Shown piece by piece: positions 25,072 to 33,797 of a stretch of DNA of 50,293 nucleotides. Under the pieces are notes generated by a model that had not been told where the DNA came from, did not search any database, and saw only the letters and a list, made by a program, of their open reading frames with translations. This DNA comes from DASXYU01 sp036502295 (GTDB lineage: Bacteria; Actinomycetota; Actinomycetes; Mycobacteriales; Jatrophihabitantaceae). A program made the position numbers and the translations under genes. Location of the stretch: assembly GCA_036502295.1 (NCBI GenBank), contig DASXYU010000030.1:1-50293 (forward strand), given 5' to 3'. Position 1 is the first letter of the stretch. Each line of letters opens with the position of its first letter.

Positions 25072-26115
25072 ATGTTCACCCGTCCTCGTCACACCGACTC
25101 GCGCGGCACCGACTCGCGCGGCACCGGCTCGCATCGGGTGCGCACCCGGTCCCTGCTCTTCGGTGCCAGCGGCGCGCTCGTCGCGGCGGTCGTCCTCACC
25201 GCGTGTGGCGGCGGGTCGTCTTCGTCTTCGGGGAGTCCGGTCGGCGCCACCCAGTCGGCGGCACCGAACTCGGCAGCACCCTCGGCCAGCGGCAGCTCAG
25301 GTGGCGCGCAGGGAGGGAACTTCGGGCCCGCTGCCTCCGGACTCGTCGCTGCCCTAGACGGCTCGACCGCGCAAGTGCAGAGCCAGCAGAACGGTCAGAC
25401 CGCCGTCACTTGGTCCTCTTCGACGAAGTTCACCGCGGAGGTCAGCCTCGCCGCGAGTGCAATCAAGGCCGGTGACTGCGTGACCGCAATCGGCGCCACC
25501 ACCGCCTCGGGCTCGTCCTCCGGCTCATCCGCGAGCCCATCGGCCGCTGCCACCTCCTTCACGGCAGCCACCGTTGCGGTGACCACCCCGACCAACGGGA
25601 CGTGCGGCGGCGGAGCGGGCGGCGGAGCGGGCGGGCAGTTCGGCGGCGGTACCCGTCCGTCCGGGGCACCGAGCGGCGGCTTCCCGACCGGAGCCAGGCC
25701 TTCCGGGGCACCGAGCGGCGGCAATGCCCGGGGCGGACGACTCGCTGACACCGCCATTGGCAAGGTCGTCTCGGCGTCGGGCTCCTCCCTAGTCGTCGCC
25801 TCGATCGACTTCACCGGCTTTGGTAGTGGTTCGAGTTCCAGCCCGAGCTCGAGCGCTCCGACCACCACGAACAAGACAGTGACCCTCGCAGCCAGCACCA
25901 AGATCAGCACCACGAAGACCGCCACCGCTGCGGCGGTGAAGGTCGGCGTCTGCGCCAGCGCGCAGGGCAAGGCGGATGACACCGGAGCCGTGCAGGCGAC
26001 GAGCATCGCGATCACCCAGCCGGTCGACGGCAGCTGCGAGTCAGGCTTCGGTTTCCGTGGCGGCTTGACTCGCGGCCAGCAGGGCGGAACGAGCACGACG
26101 GGAGTCTCTTCGTGA
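25072..26115 (+). CDS. Lipoprotein with two DUF5666-like domains
   Basis: 347 residues. A long basic n-region (with a short DSRGT repeat) and hydrophobic stretch end in the lipobox Leu-Thr-Ala-Cys45. Two similar beta-rich modules follow: one at ~85-175 (AALDGSTAQVQSQQ...AIKAGDCVTAIGA) and one at ~225-335 (AIGKVVSASGSSLVV...VKVGVCASAQGKAD), each with a KxGxCxxAxG motif, separated by a Gly/Pro-rich linker. These look like DUF5666 domains, of unknown function. It lies inside the exporter operon: its start is 8 bp after the permease stop and its stop overlaps the next gene. It is probably a surface partner of the exporter. ATG 25060 is an alternative start. Confidence 0.75.
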   Translation: MFTRPRHTDSRGTDSRGTGSHRVRTRSLLFGASGALVAAVVLTACGGGSSSSSGSPVGATQSAAPNSAAPSASGSSGGAQGGNFGPAASGLVAALDGSTAQVQSQQNGQTAVTWSSSTKFTAEVSLAASAIKAGDCVTAIGATTASGSSSGSSASPSAAATSFTAATVAVTTPTNGTCGGGAGGGAGGQFGGGTRPSGAPSGGFPTGARPSGAPSGGNARGGRLADTAIGKVVSASGSSLVVASIDFTGFGSGSSSSPSSSAPTTTNKTVTLAASTKISTTKTATAAAVKVGVCASAQGKADDTGAVQATSIAITQPVDGSCESGFGFRGGLTRGQQGGTSTTGVSS

Positions 26116-28010
26116 GCGAAGAGCGGCATTCCGCACGCGCCGCGCGTCGCCGTTCACGGCGACGCAAGACCGCCGCGATCGGCGTCGGAGTCGTGATCGT
26201 CGCAGCCGGTGGCGCGACTGCACTGGCCACGACCGGCAGCGACAGCGACCCACTCATCGCCGCGGCGGTGACCACCGGCTCGGTGACGCAGACGATCGAG
26301 GCATCGGGCAGCATCGCCTCGTCGAGCACGACCACGGCGTCCTTCGCAGCCTCGGGCACCGTCTCTGCGGTGAAGGTGAAGGCGGGCCAGAAGGTCACCA
26401 AAGGGCAGACACTTGCCACGCTCGACACCACGTCGCTGCAGAGCAAGGTCGACTCGGCGAACGCTTCGGTCGCGACCGCCGAGCAGAAGCTCGAGGACGA
26501 CGAGAACGGCGTGACCGACACTCTTTCGTCCTCGGCCAGCTCGACTGCCTCCGGCTCTGGCTCCAAGACCACCACGCAGTCGGCGAGCGAGTCGGAGCTG
26601 ACCACCAACTCCACGATCAGCGCCTCCATCGCGGAGGCGGTGCCGAGCAGCTCCAGCTCGCCGAGCTCCTCGACCGGTTCCGGCAGTTCGCGAGGCACGG
26701 GCACGCCTAGCACCGGCGCACCCACCACGGGTACCACTGCCGGCAGCAGCGCGACCCAGTCGATCACCGCAGTCATCACGGCCCAGCAAGCCGTCGATAC
26801 TGATCAGGCCGCGATCGATACGGCTCAGAAGGCCGTCGACGATGACGTCGCCCAGAACACGACGCTGCGCGATGCCGTTACGGCGGCCTGCGGGACTCTC
26901 ACCACGGCGACCGTCCTCACCCAGGCATGCATCGATGCCGAGACCGCCTACGGCGTCTTCGCCGACAAGCTCGCGGCCGACACCGCGACACTCAATGCGG
27001 CCATCGCAGCTCAGGACGCAGCGATCACGGCGCTCGACTCGGCGATCAGCAAGCTCGACGCACTTGTCGCCACACTCTCGACCTCTACCTCGAGTGGCGG
27101 TACCGGTAGTAGCAAGAGCACCGGGTCGAGCACCGGCAGCGCCAGCTCCCAAAACACGACGGGTCTCGGTACGAATAGCGGTAGCACGGGCGCGAGCAAG
27201 AGCACCGGATCGAGTAGCAGCGGTGCCGCGACCGGTGCGACCAAGTCGTCCTCCCCCACCACCACGACCGAACCGGCAACCGCGAGCCAACTCGCTGCGG
27301 ATCAGGCCGCGATCGACGCGGCGAAGGCCCAGCTGAAGGTCGCGAAGCAGACCCTTGCTGCAGCAACGCTCAAGGCGCCGATCTCCGGCACGGCAGCGAC
27401 GGTCGGTCTCACCGTCGGCGGATCCAGCAGCTCGAGCATCACGATCCTCGGCACCGGGAACCAAGTCGTGTCAGTGGCGGTGCCGATCAGCGAGATCGAC
27501 CAGGTGAAGGTCGGCCAGCCGGTGACTGTGAGTGTCGATGGGCGGACCGACGCGATCAAGGCCACCGTCACCAAGATCGGCCTACTCAGCTCCACATCCG
27601 GGTCGCTCACCACCTTCCCGGTGACGGTGACCCTCGCCGATGACGCGCCGTCGCTGCACGACGGCATCGGGGCCGACGTCACGATCACCACCGGTACCGC
27701 GACGGACGCGGTGCTCGTGCCGAACTCGGCGATCACCACCGTCGGTACCGCCCACACAGTCACCATCGTCGATGGCAGCTCCACGAAGAGGGCGGCCATC
27801 ACGATCGGACTCGTCGGCCCCGACGTCAGTCAGGTCACGAAGGGCCTCACGGCCGGTCAGGCGGTTCAGATCGCGGACCCGAGCGAGGCGCTGCCGAGCA
27901 GCACGACCAGCTCGACGACGATTCGGGGCGTGGGCGGTGGGGTTGTCCGATTCGCTGGGTTCGGCGGTACTGGTGGCCTCACTCGCGCGACCGTCGATAC
28001 AGCGAAATAG
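26112..28010 (+). CDS. Second HlyD-type adaptor protein, with large Ser/Thr-rich coiled insert
   Basis: 632 residues. Basic N-terminus, TM anchor (~20-41), first lipoyl half (VSAVKVKAGQKVTKGQTLATLDT, ~79-101), a very long hairpin region (~105-430) with alternating coiled-coil parts (ITAQQAVDTDQAAIDTAQKAVDDD) and Ser/Gly/Thr-rich linkers, second lipoyl half (LKAPISGTAATVGLTVGG), beta-barrel, then a membrane-proximal domain. It is the second adaptor of this operon and about 220 residues longer than the first. GTG 26112 overlaps the stop of the lipoprotein gene (GTGA). Confidence 0.85.
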   Translation: MSEERHSARAARRRSRRRKTAAIGVGVVIVAAGGATALATTGSDSDPLIAAAVTTGSVTQTIEASGSIASSSTTTASFAASGTVSAVKVKAGQKVTKGQTLATLDTTSLQSKVDSANASVATAEQKLEDDENGVTDTLSSSASSTASGSGSKTTTQSASESELTTNSTISASIAEAVPSSSSSPSSSTGSGSSRGTGTPSTGAPTTGTTAGSSATQSITAVITAQQAVDTDQAAIDTAQKAVDDDVAQNTTLRDAVTAACGTLTTATVLTQACIDAETAYGVFADKLAADTATLNAAIAAQDAAITALDSAISKLDALVATLSTSTSSGGTGSSKSTGSSTGSASSQNTTGLGTNSGSTGASKSTGSSSSGAATGATKSSSPTTTTEPATASQLAADQAAIDAAKAQLKVAKQTLAAATLKAPISGTAATVGLTVGGSSSSSITILGTGNQVVSVAVPISEIDQVKVGQPVTVSVDGRTDAIKATVTKIGLLSSTSGSLTTFPVTVTLADDAPSLHDGIGADVTITTGTATDAVLVPNSAITTVGTAHTVTIVDGSSTKRAAITIGLVGPDVSQVTKGLTAGQAVQIADPSEALPSSTTSSTTIRGVGGGVVRFAGFGGTGGLTRATVDTAK

Positions 28011-28038
28011 GCACGCGAACGGACGGCGGTGACGAGGT

Positions 28039-29277
28039 TCAGGAGCCGCCCGGCTCCGCGACCAGCTCCGTCCGTCGGGGCTCATGACGCTCCTCGGCAC
28101 GCACCGGCGTGAGCCAGACTGCGATCACCGGGAAGATCGCCGCAAGGACGAAGGCCAAGCCGTAGCGGCCGTGACCGATCACGGCCGCCGTCAGCGGAGC
28201 GGTGAGCGCGGCGACGAGGTTCTGGCCGGTGTTTTGCATCCCCAGGGCTCGTCCCGACCAGTCTGAACCGGCAAACTCCGCCACCGATGTGTAGCCGAGG
28301 CCGTTGTCCGCGACGGTGATGACGGCGCCGAGGCCGAATGCCAGCACGGTCACCCAGCTGTGCGTCCAGGCGCCGATCGCGAGCAGCAGCATGCAGAGCG
28401 CACTGGCAACGGCGAGCTGCCGCATCGGGCGCAACCGGCTGCCGACGACGTCGGACCAGACTCCGCTGGCAATGCGCCCGAACGCCCCCGCGAGTTGAAA
28501 GGCGAAGACGGCCCGTCCTGCCGCGGCAGGACTCCAATCGCGCTGCTCGACGAGATAGACGACCGTGAAGGCGGCGACGACGAACTGCGGCACGACCAGC
28601 AACGCCGACGAGGCGTGTAGACGCGCCAGCACTCGCGAGCCGCGGTACGGGTTCGGCTCCACCATCTGCGCCCCGTCCTCGTCGAGTTGCGCCACCCGCG
28701 GCGGATCGACGACGAACCAGAAGACGCCGACCGCCCCGGCCGTACAGAAGATCGCCGGAAACAGCAGCGCGAAACGAGCACCGTGCGCGTCGGCGAGCGG
28801 CGGCAGGACGAGGCCGGCCAGCGCCGTGCCGAGTGGCAGCGCCATCTGCCTGATACCCATCGCGAACCCGCGACGCCGGGCCGGAAACCACCCCATGACG
28901 AGCCGACCGCTCGCGGCGTTCACCGATGCCCCGAACGCCCCCGCGAGGACGAGGAGCACTACGAGCGCCGCAGTGTTCGGGATCGCCGCCGCAACAGCGA
29001 GCAACACCGCCGAACCACCGACACCGGCGACGATCACGAGCCGCTCGCCATAACGGTCGGCGAGTGCGCCCCAGAGGATCAGCGTGAAGAGCAGACCGAA
29101 GGTCGGCGCGGAAACGATGAGGCTGGCGTTGAAGAGGCTGATGCCGTCCTCTTTGCGCAAGGCCGGAACAAGCATCGGCATACCGAGGACGAAGGAACTC
29201 GTCGCGGTCTGAGCCGTGGTCCCGAGCGAGAGCATCAGCCAGCGGCGCGCGCTGCTGACGCCGGCTCCGCTCTCCAT
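28039..29277 (-). CDS. Major facilitator superfamily transporter
   Basis: 412 residues with about 12 hydrophobic segments. GALADRYGERLV (between TM2 and TM3) is the MFS motif A. The central loop (DPPRVAQLDEDGAQMVEPNP) is charged, as usual between the two six-helix halves. The family resemblance is to nitrate/oxalate-formate-type or general metabolite carriers; the substrate cannot be told. It is convergent with the exporter operon. The start is ATG 29277; a 15-bp palindrome lies ~42 bp upstream. Confidence 0.85.
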   Translation of the reverse strand: MESGAGVSSARRWLMLSLGTTAQTATSSFVLGMPMLVPALRKEDGISLFNASLIVSAPTFGLLFTLILWGALADRYGERLVIVAGVGGSAVLLAVAAAIPNTAALVVLLVLAGAFGASVNAASGRLVMGWFPARRRGFAMGIRQMALPLGTALAGLVLPPLADAHGARFALLFPAIFCTAGAVGVFWFVVDPPRVAQLDEDGAQMVEPNPYRGSRVLARLHASSALLVVPQFVVAAFTVVYLVEQRDWSPAAAGRAVFAFQLAGAFGRIASGVWSDVVGSRLRPMRQLAVASALCMLLLAIGAWTHSWVTVLAFGLGAVITVADNGLGYTSVAEFAGSDWSGRALGMQNTGQNLVAALTAPLTAAVIGHGRYGLAFVLAAIFPVIAVWLTPVRAEERHEPRRTELVAEPGGS

Positions 29278-29318
29278 AATTGTCAGCCTAAATGACTTCT
29301 CACAAGACGGGATTGTGA

Positions 29319-29333
29319 TCTCAGTATATGAGA
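29319..29333. promoter_or_regulatory. Palindrome upstream of the MFS gene
   Basis: TCTCAGTATATGAGA has perfect 5-bp arms around GTATA and includes a TATACT -10-like hexamer on the minus strand. It could be an operator overlapping the MFS promoter. Confidence 0.35.
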
Positions 29334-29337
29334 GGAG

Positions 29338-30204
29338 TTACGCGTCGGGCTGGGCGTCCTCTTCGATCAACTGGGCGACGGCGTCAGCGAACGGGATGGC
29401 GTGCCGACGGTGCGGCTCATGCCCGCCACCGGGAAAGACCACCAGCCGGCTCCCCGGCAGGTACTCGTGCGTAGCCACGGCATGCTTCACCGGAATGACG
29501 ACGTCCTTCTCCGACCACACCACCAACGTCGGGATGTGCTTGGCGAGGTACTGCGCCTCGATGTAGGAGCCGATCTGTCCGCCCGGCTCGATCACACCGC
29601 GCAACGAGGCGAAGAAGGCACGGCGTCCGCGGCGATCAGCGAGCGAGCGCCCGACACGACTGAGATTGCGCACCTGCTCGGGCTTCAACCGCAGCAGGCG
29701 ATGCAGCGTTTGGGTCGCGTACAGGCGCCTCATCGTCGGCCCCATCACCGCGCCCACGATCTGCCGCGCCCCAGGCAGTGCACCGGCGCGCAACCCGAAA
29801 TGCACCTCACGACCCAGCCCGCCCGCCGCAACGAGGACGAGCCGCTGAACCCTCTCCGGATAGCGATACGCGACATGCATCGCTATCGCCCCGCCGAGGG
29901 AGTGCCCGCACAGCGTGGCCGACTCCAGCCCGATCGCGATGAAGAACTCCTCAAGCTGGTCGGCGAAGTCGTCGAGCAGGTAGCCGGAGGCGGGCTTGTC
30001 GGAGTCGCCGTGGCCGAGCAGGTCGACCGCGATGACGCGCAGCCCCCGGGCGGAAAGCTCCGGCACCGCGTACTCCCACGTGTCGCTGTCGGAGGCGAGG
30101 CCATGCAGCAGGACGACGACAGGGCGATCCTCGGGGCCGGTGACCTGATAGCTCATCCGGTGACCACGGACCGTCGCCCACCTGCGTTCGATCGGCGTCT
30201 GCAC
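29338..30204 (-). CDS. Alpha/beta hydrolase
   Basis: 288 residues. HGLASDSDTW (oxyanion region), nucleophile elbow GHSLGG (Ser ~98), acid Asp in WSEKDVVIP and His in GGGHEPHR give a complete catalytic triad. Related proteins include haloalkane dehalogenase-like and meta-cleavage hydrolases; the substrate is unknown. No signal peptide, so cytoplasmic. GTG start at 30204. The cap region (residues ~135-220) is Arg-rich. Confidence 0.88.
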   Translation of the reverse strand: MQTPIERRWATVRGHRMSYQVTGPEDRPVVVLLHGLASDSDTWEYAVPELSARGLRVIAVDLLGHGDSDKPASGYLLDDFADQLEEFFIAIGLESATLCGHSLGGAIAMHVAYRYPERVQRLVLVAAGGLGREVHFGLRAGALPGARQIVGAVMGPTMRRLYATQTLHRLLRLKPEQVRNLSRVGRSLADRRGRRAFFASLRGVIEPGGQIGSYIEAQYLAKHIPTLVVWSEKDVVIPVKHAVATHEYLPGSRLVVFPGGGHEPHRRHAIPFADAVAQLIEEDAQPDA

Positions 30205-30229
30205 GCGACAGAGGCTACTTGTCCACCGA

Positions 30230-30293
30230 CGAGCGCTCGCGCGAGGAGAGTTAGTTCGGGGCGAGCGCTCGCGCGAGGAGAGTTAGTTCGGGG
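30230..30293. repeat. Perfect 32-bp tandem duplication over the end of the MEDS-HATPase gene
   Basis: Two identical 32-bp units (30230-30261 and 30262-30293), each beginning CGAGCGCTCGCGCGAGGAG. The second contains the TAA stop of the gene at 30283, so a copy of the gene's end now sits beyond it. The unit holds the palindromic CGAGCGCTCG. Confidence 0.95.
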
Positions 30294-31197
30294 CCACAAA
30301 CATCCGGACGTACGTCCCGCTTTCCGGCGAGCGGACCTGCACAAGATCGCAGAGGTGATTCACCATCCACAGCCCCCGGCCACTCGACCGGGTGAGCGAG
30401 GGCGGGATGCGACCGGTGAGCGGGTCGACGATGTGGCCGCCGTCCTGCACCTCGCAGACCAGCGACTCACCCTCCGCCCAGAGCGCCACCTCGGCCTTGC
30501 CGTCGCCGTGGCGGAAGCTGTTGCTGATGACCTCGTTGACGGCATAGACGAACTCGTCGGCACGCTCGTCGTCGAGCCCGCTCATCGTTGCGGCAGTGCG
30601 GACGATCGCGCGTAGCGAGCCGAGTTCGCTCAGCTCGACGGGAAAGGTCTCGGCATCCTCGGGCCGCTTGGGCAGTTCGGCGCCGAACTTCTCCGCGACG
30701 AGGTTCGATAGGTCGGTGTGGTGGCCGGGGTGACAGAGGGCGACCTGTTCGATCTCGTCCTCGCCCAGGACCGAGCGGTCGTACGGGCAGGTGAGCCACA
30801 TGTTCCAGCTATCGGTGACTGGCGTGTTGAGCATCAGTTCGTGGAGTTGGGTCTCGACGGCGGCGGCCGGCAGCTGACCCGGGTGGACGAGGTCGCCGAT
30901 GCCACGCACGCGACGCCCGCCGCTGGCCTCGGTGAAGTTCTGCAGGACGGAGAGGGCGACGGCGGGATTGCGAACCTCACCGGCCGTGTCGGCGAAGGTG
31001 ATCTGCCGGGCGGCGCTGCCGAGGCTGTCCCGGACGGCCACCAAGCGCTTCGGCGTGGTGATCAGGATTCCCGGCTCGTCCTCCTCGAGACCCATGCCGA
31101 GGAAGGCGGCGGCGAAGCGTACGAAGTCGTCCTCACCGGCATAGGTGAGCGCGTCGTGTCGATACCCGGCTTGCGGGTATGCGGACGCAGTGGCCAT
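30283..31197 (-). CDS. MEDS-domain sensor fused to RsbW-like HATPase
   Basis: 304 residues. The N-terminal ~180 residues form a MEDS domain (HDALTYAGEDDFVRFAAAFLGMGLEEDEPGILIT), a ligand-sensing module seen with anti-sigma kinases in Actinobacteria. The C-terminal ~120 residues form a GHKL ATPase: N box EFVYAVNEVISNSFRHG, G1 VQDGGHIVDP and G2 SGRGLWMVNHLCD. It may phosphorylate or sequester an anti-sigma antagonist. The PP2C phosphatase gene lies 53 bp upstream on the same strand and is a natural partner. ATG 31197. Confidence 0.85.
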   Translation of the reverse strand: MATASAYPQAGYRHDALTYAGEDDFVRFAAAFLGMGLEEDEPGILITTPKRLVAVRDSLGSAARQITFADTAGEVRNPAVALSVLQNFTEASGGRRVRGIGDLVHPGQLPAAAVETQLHELMLNTPVTDSWNMWLTCPYDRSVLGEDEIEQVALCHPGHHTDLSNLVAEKFGAELPKRPEDAETFPVELSELGSLRAIVRTAATMSGLDDERADEFVYAVNEVISNSFRHGDGKAEVALWAEGESLVCEVQDGGHIVDPLTGRIPPSLTRSSGRGLWMVNHLCDLVQVRSPESGTYVRMFVAPN

Positions 31198-31250
31198 GCC
31201 GAGCAGTCTTCCCAGGACTTACGGCCACTTAACAGTCCTACATCGGGGAT

Positions 31251-31973
31251 TTATCCGGTCGTGAAGACGAGGACGAGGCTGTCGTCAGAGGCGGCCCGAT
31301 GCGCCCCGCTGATGATCGTCGTCGCCCAGTCGCGCGCGTCGATGCCGCGGTCGATTGCCTCAACGGCTTTGGCGAGTTCGGCGATTCCATCGCTGCCCTG
31401 CTCGGCGTAGGAGTCGAGTAATCCGTCGGTGTAGAGGACGAGGACGTCCCCGGACTCGATCTCCGCGCTCGCCGCTGACCACGCGGCGGTGAGGCCGGGG
31501 GTTCGCAGGCCGAGCGGGGGGCCGGGCGGGGCCTCGAGGTAGCGGGCGCCGGCGGCGTCGCGGATCAGCGGGGCGGGATGGCCGGCCAGGCGCGCGGTGA
31601 TGTCGAACCCACCCTCGGGGGTGGGGACGAGGGTGAGAGCGCATGCGGTGGCGAAGATCTGCACCCCGGACTCCGCGATCGGGGCGGCAGCGGAGATCGC
31701 GTCGTCGAGGGCCGGCAGCAGCTCTTCGTCGGAGACGCCGAGGTCGACCAGGTCGTGCCACGTTGCGGCGAGGCGCTGGGCGAGGTCGCTCTCGACGACG
31801 CCGTGTCCCATGACGTCGCCCAGGACGACACGAATCGCCTTCTCTGCGTGGCGCGGGACGGCATCGAGGTCGTCCTGGGCGTCGTCCGCCGAACGGCTGA
31901 CATCGAAGAAGTCGCCTCCGCGGTGAGCAGGGTCGGCGGCGGCGCGGGATGCCGCCAACCACTCGATCGCCAC
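31251..31973 (-). CDS. SpoIIE/RsbU-type PP2C serine phosphatase
   Basis: 240 residues. Metal-binding signatures GGDFFDV, LGDVMGHG and the C-terminal LYTDGLLDS place it in the PP2C-like SpoIIE family, which dephosphorylates STAS-domain anti-anti-sigma factors. No sensor domain is attached, so input may come through the MEDS-HATPase encoded next. GTG start at 31973. It is divergent from the YceI gene. Confidence 0.88.
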   Translation of the reverse strand: MAIEWLAASRAAADPAHRGGDFFDVSRSADDAQDDLDAVPRHAEKAIRVVLGDVMGHGVVESDLAQRLAATWHDLVDLGVSDEELLPALDDAISAAAPIAESGVQIFATACALTLVPTPEGGFDITARLAGHPAPLIRDAAGARYLEAPPGPPLGLRTPGLTAAWSAASAEIESGDVLVLYTDGLLDSYAEQGSDGIAELAKAVEAIDRGIDARDWATTIISGAHRAASDDSLVLVFTTG

Positions 31974-32020
31974 TCCCCAAACCTAGTTCACCCCACTCGG
32001 CATGGGGTCGGTCACAGTTG

Positions 32021-32067
32021 TTGACATGTCATGCAGTGGTGAGTACGTTCTTGGTTGATCGGTCAAC
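32021..32067 (+). promoter_or_regulatory. Promoter and operator-like palindrome of the YceI gene
   Basis: TTGACA (32021-32026), 17-nt spacer, TACGTT (32044-32049): a good sigma-70-type promoter. GTTGATCGGTCAAC at 32054-32067 has 5-bp inverted arms just after the -10, where a repressor would block transcription. Confidence 0.6.
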
Positions 32068-32092
32068 GACTACGCAAAGAGGCGACTCCCAC

Positions 32093-32650
32093 ATGACCAC
32101 AGCCACTGACTTCAGCACCCTCACCGGCACCTACAACTTCGACCCGGCCCATACGCGCATCGGCTTCTCTGCCCGCCACGCGATGGTCACCAAGGTCAGC
32201 GGCGCTTTCAACGAGTTCGAAGGTTCGGCCACCCTCGACGGCGCCAACCCGAGCAACTCCTCGGCCACCCTCACCGTCCAGGCCGCCAGCGTCGACACCC
32301 GCCAGCCGCAGCGCGACGAGCACCTGCGTTCCTCGGACTTCTTCGAGCTCGAGACGTACCCGACGATCACTTTCAAGTCCACGGCGGTCACCCACAAGGG
32401 CGGCAACGACTTCGAGGTCACGGGTGACCTGACCATCAAGGCCACCACCAAGTCGATCACCATCCCGATCGAGTTCACTGGTGCGGCGAAGGACCCGTTC
32501 GGCAACGACCGCATCGGCTTCGAGGGCGAGACCAGCCTGCTGCGCAGCGAGTACGGCATCGAGTTCAACGCCGTCCTCGAGACCGGTGGCGTCCTCGTCA
32601 GCGACAAGATCAACCTGGAGTTCGAGATCTCGGCGATCAAGTCCGCCTGA
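32093..32650 (+). CDS. YceI-family protein
   Basis: 185 residues. The lipocalin-like YceI fold is recognised by YNFDPAHTRIGFSARHAMVTKVSGAF at the N-terminus, RDEHLRSSDFFELETYPTITFKS, and DLTIKATTKSITIPIEF. Members bind isoprenoid-like lipids; most Proteobacterial ones are periplasmic, but this one has no signal peptide and would be cytosolic. The start ATG 32093 follows AGAGG. It has its own promoter upstream. Confidence 0.93.
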   Translation: MTTATDFSTLTGTYNFDPAHTRIGFSARHAMVTKVSGAFNEFEGSATLDGANPSNSSATLTVQAASVDTRQPQRDEHLRSSDFFELETYPTITFKSTAVTHKGGNDFEVTGDLTIKATTKSITIPIEFTGAAKDPFGNDRIGFEGETSLLRSEYGIEFNAVLETGGVLVSDKINLEFEISAIKSA

Positions 32651-32683
32651 TCCCGCTCCAGACGTCCTCAAGAATCCGGCGTA

Positions 32684-32716
32684 CCCACCGCCCCGCACGG
32701 CGACGAGAACGGTGGG
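32684..32716. terminator. Possible bidirectional terminator hairpin
   Basis: CCCACCG (32684-32690) pairs with CGGTGGG (32710-32716) between the convergent YceI and EamA genes; a 14-bp perfect palindrome CTCCGCCGGCGGAG lies at 32779-32792. No U-tract. Confidence 0.35.
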
Positions 32717-32818
32717 GCGGCCGGCTCCGCGCTGATGCCGATCCTGCAGCAGCTCGATGGCTGGGCAGAGACGCACCTCTCCGCCGGCGGAGGGCACTAG
32801 CGCGCAGTCTGTGGGCGC

Positions 32819-33760
32819 TCACGACAGCTCTGAGACCGTCGCTACGGCCGCTTCCGGGGCATGCTCCAATCCGGCCACGGCGACGAGGATGAGGACGGTC
32901 CCGACGACCCCCGCGACGCCGAGGCGTTCGCCCAGGACGACGGCTGCGGCCAACGCCGCAGTCACCGGCTCGAGCAATGTCGCGATCACCGCCGAACTCT
33001 CCGGCGTGGTGCGCAGTCCCGCATAGAGCAGGCCATAGGCGAGTGCCATCGTCGGGATGCCGAGATAGACGAGCCAGCCCATCGTCGCGCCGTTCGCAGT
33101 GACGATCGTGCTCGGATCGATCGTGCTGAGAATCGCCGCGACGGGCACGAGGACGGCCGTCCCGACACAGCACATCGTCGTGGCGACCACGATCGGCTTG
33201 TACGACCGAGCGAGCGTGCGACCGAAGATCGTGGTGATCGCGTACGCCGTGCCGGAGCCGACTGCCTCGATCACGCCGATCGCCGGGTGCGGACCCGTCG
33301 TGCCGTCACCGGAGAAAGCACTGACGAGGACGAGCCCGGCCAGCGCCGCCACGAGGACGAGCACACGCGTCCTCGTGGGACGGACTTTCATCCGCACCGT
33401 GTCGACCACGGTCAACAACACAGGCGCGACAGCAAGGCTCACCACCGTTGAGACCGTGACGCCGACGTTGACGACCGACTCGAAGTAGAGCGCTTGGTAC
33501 GCACCGGTGCCGGCGCCGACGAGGACGGCATGCCATGGATGGGCACGGAAGATCAGCCGTACCTGCCCGAGGATGCGCATCGCCAAACAGGCCACCAGCA
33601 GGACGACGGCCGCGATGACCATGCGGTAGGCGCTGATCACCATCGGTGACATATCGCTGCCGCGGCGAATCTCCTGGACCGTGAGGCCGCCGGTTCCCCA
33701 GAGGACGCCCGCCGCACAGACCTGCAGCAGTCCTATGCGCGTGGTGAGAAACGTCCTCAT
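32819..33760 (-). CDS. EamA/DMT-superfamily transporter
   Basis: 313 residues with ten hydrophobic segments in two five-helix repeats (first from QVCAAGVLWGTGGLTVQ, second from GVIEAVGSGTAYAITT). Such proteins export or exchange metabolites such as amino acids; the substrate is unknown. The ATG 33760 begins MRTFLTTRIG; the frame extends upstream but that part overlaps the metallophosphoesterase gene on the other strand. No good ribosome binding site. Confidence 0.86.
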   Translation of the reverse strand: MRTFLTTRIGLLQVCAAGVLWGTGGLTVQEIRRGSDMSPMVISAYRMVIAAVVLLVACLAMRILGQVRLIFRAHPWHAVLVGAGTGAYQALYFESVVNVGVTVSTVVSLAVAPVLLTVVDTVRMKVRPTRTRVLVLVAALAGLVLVSAFSGDGTTGPHPAIGVIEAVGSGTAYAITTIFGRTLARSYKPIVVATTMCCVGTAVLVPVAAILSTIDPSTIVTANGATMGWLVYLGIPTMALAYGLLYAGLRTTPESSAVIATLLEPVTAALAAAVVLGERLGVAGVVGTVLILVAVAGLEHAPEAAVATVSELS

Positions 33761-33797
33761 GTGGGTTCGATGATCGCATGACGGGGAAGGTCCCCAT

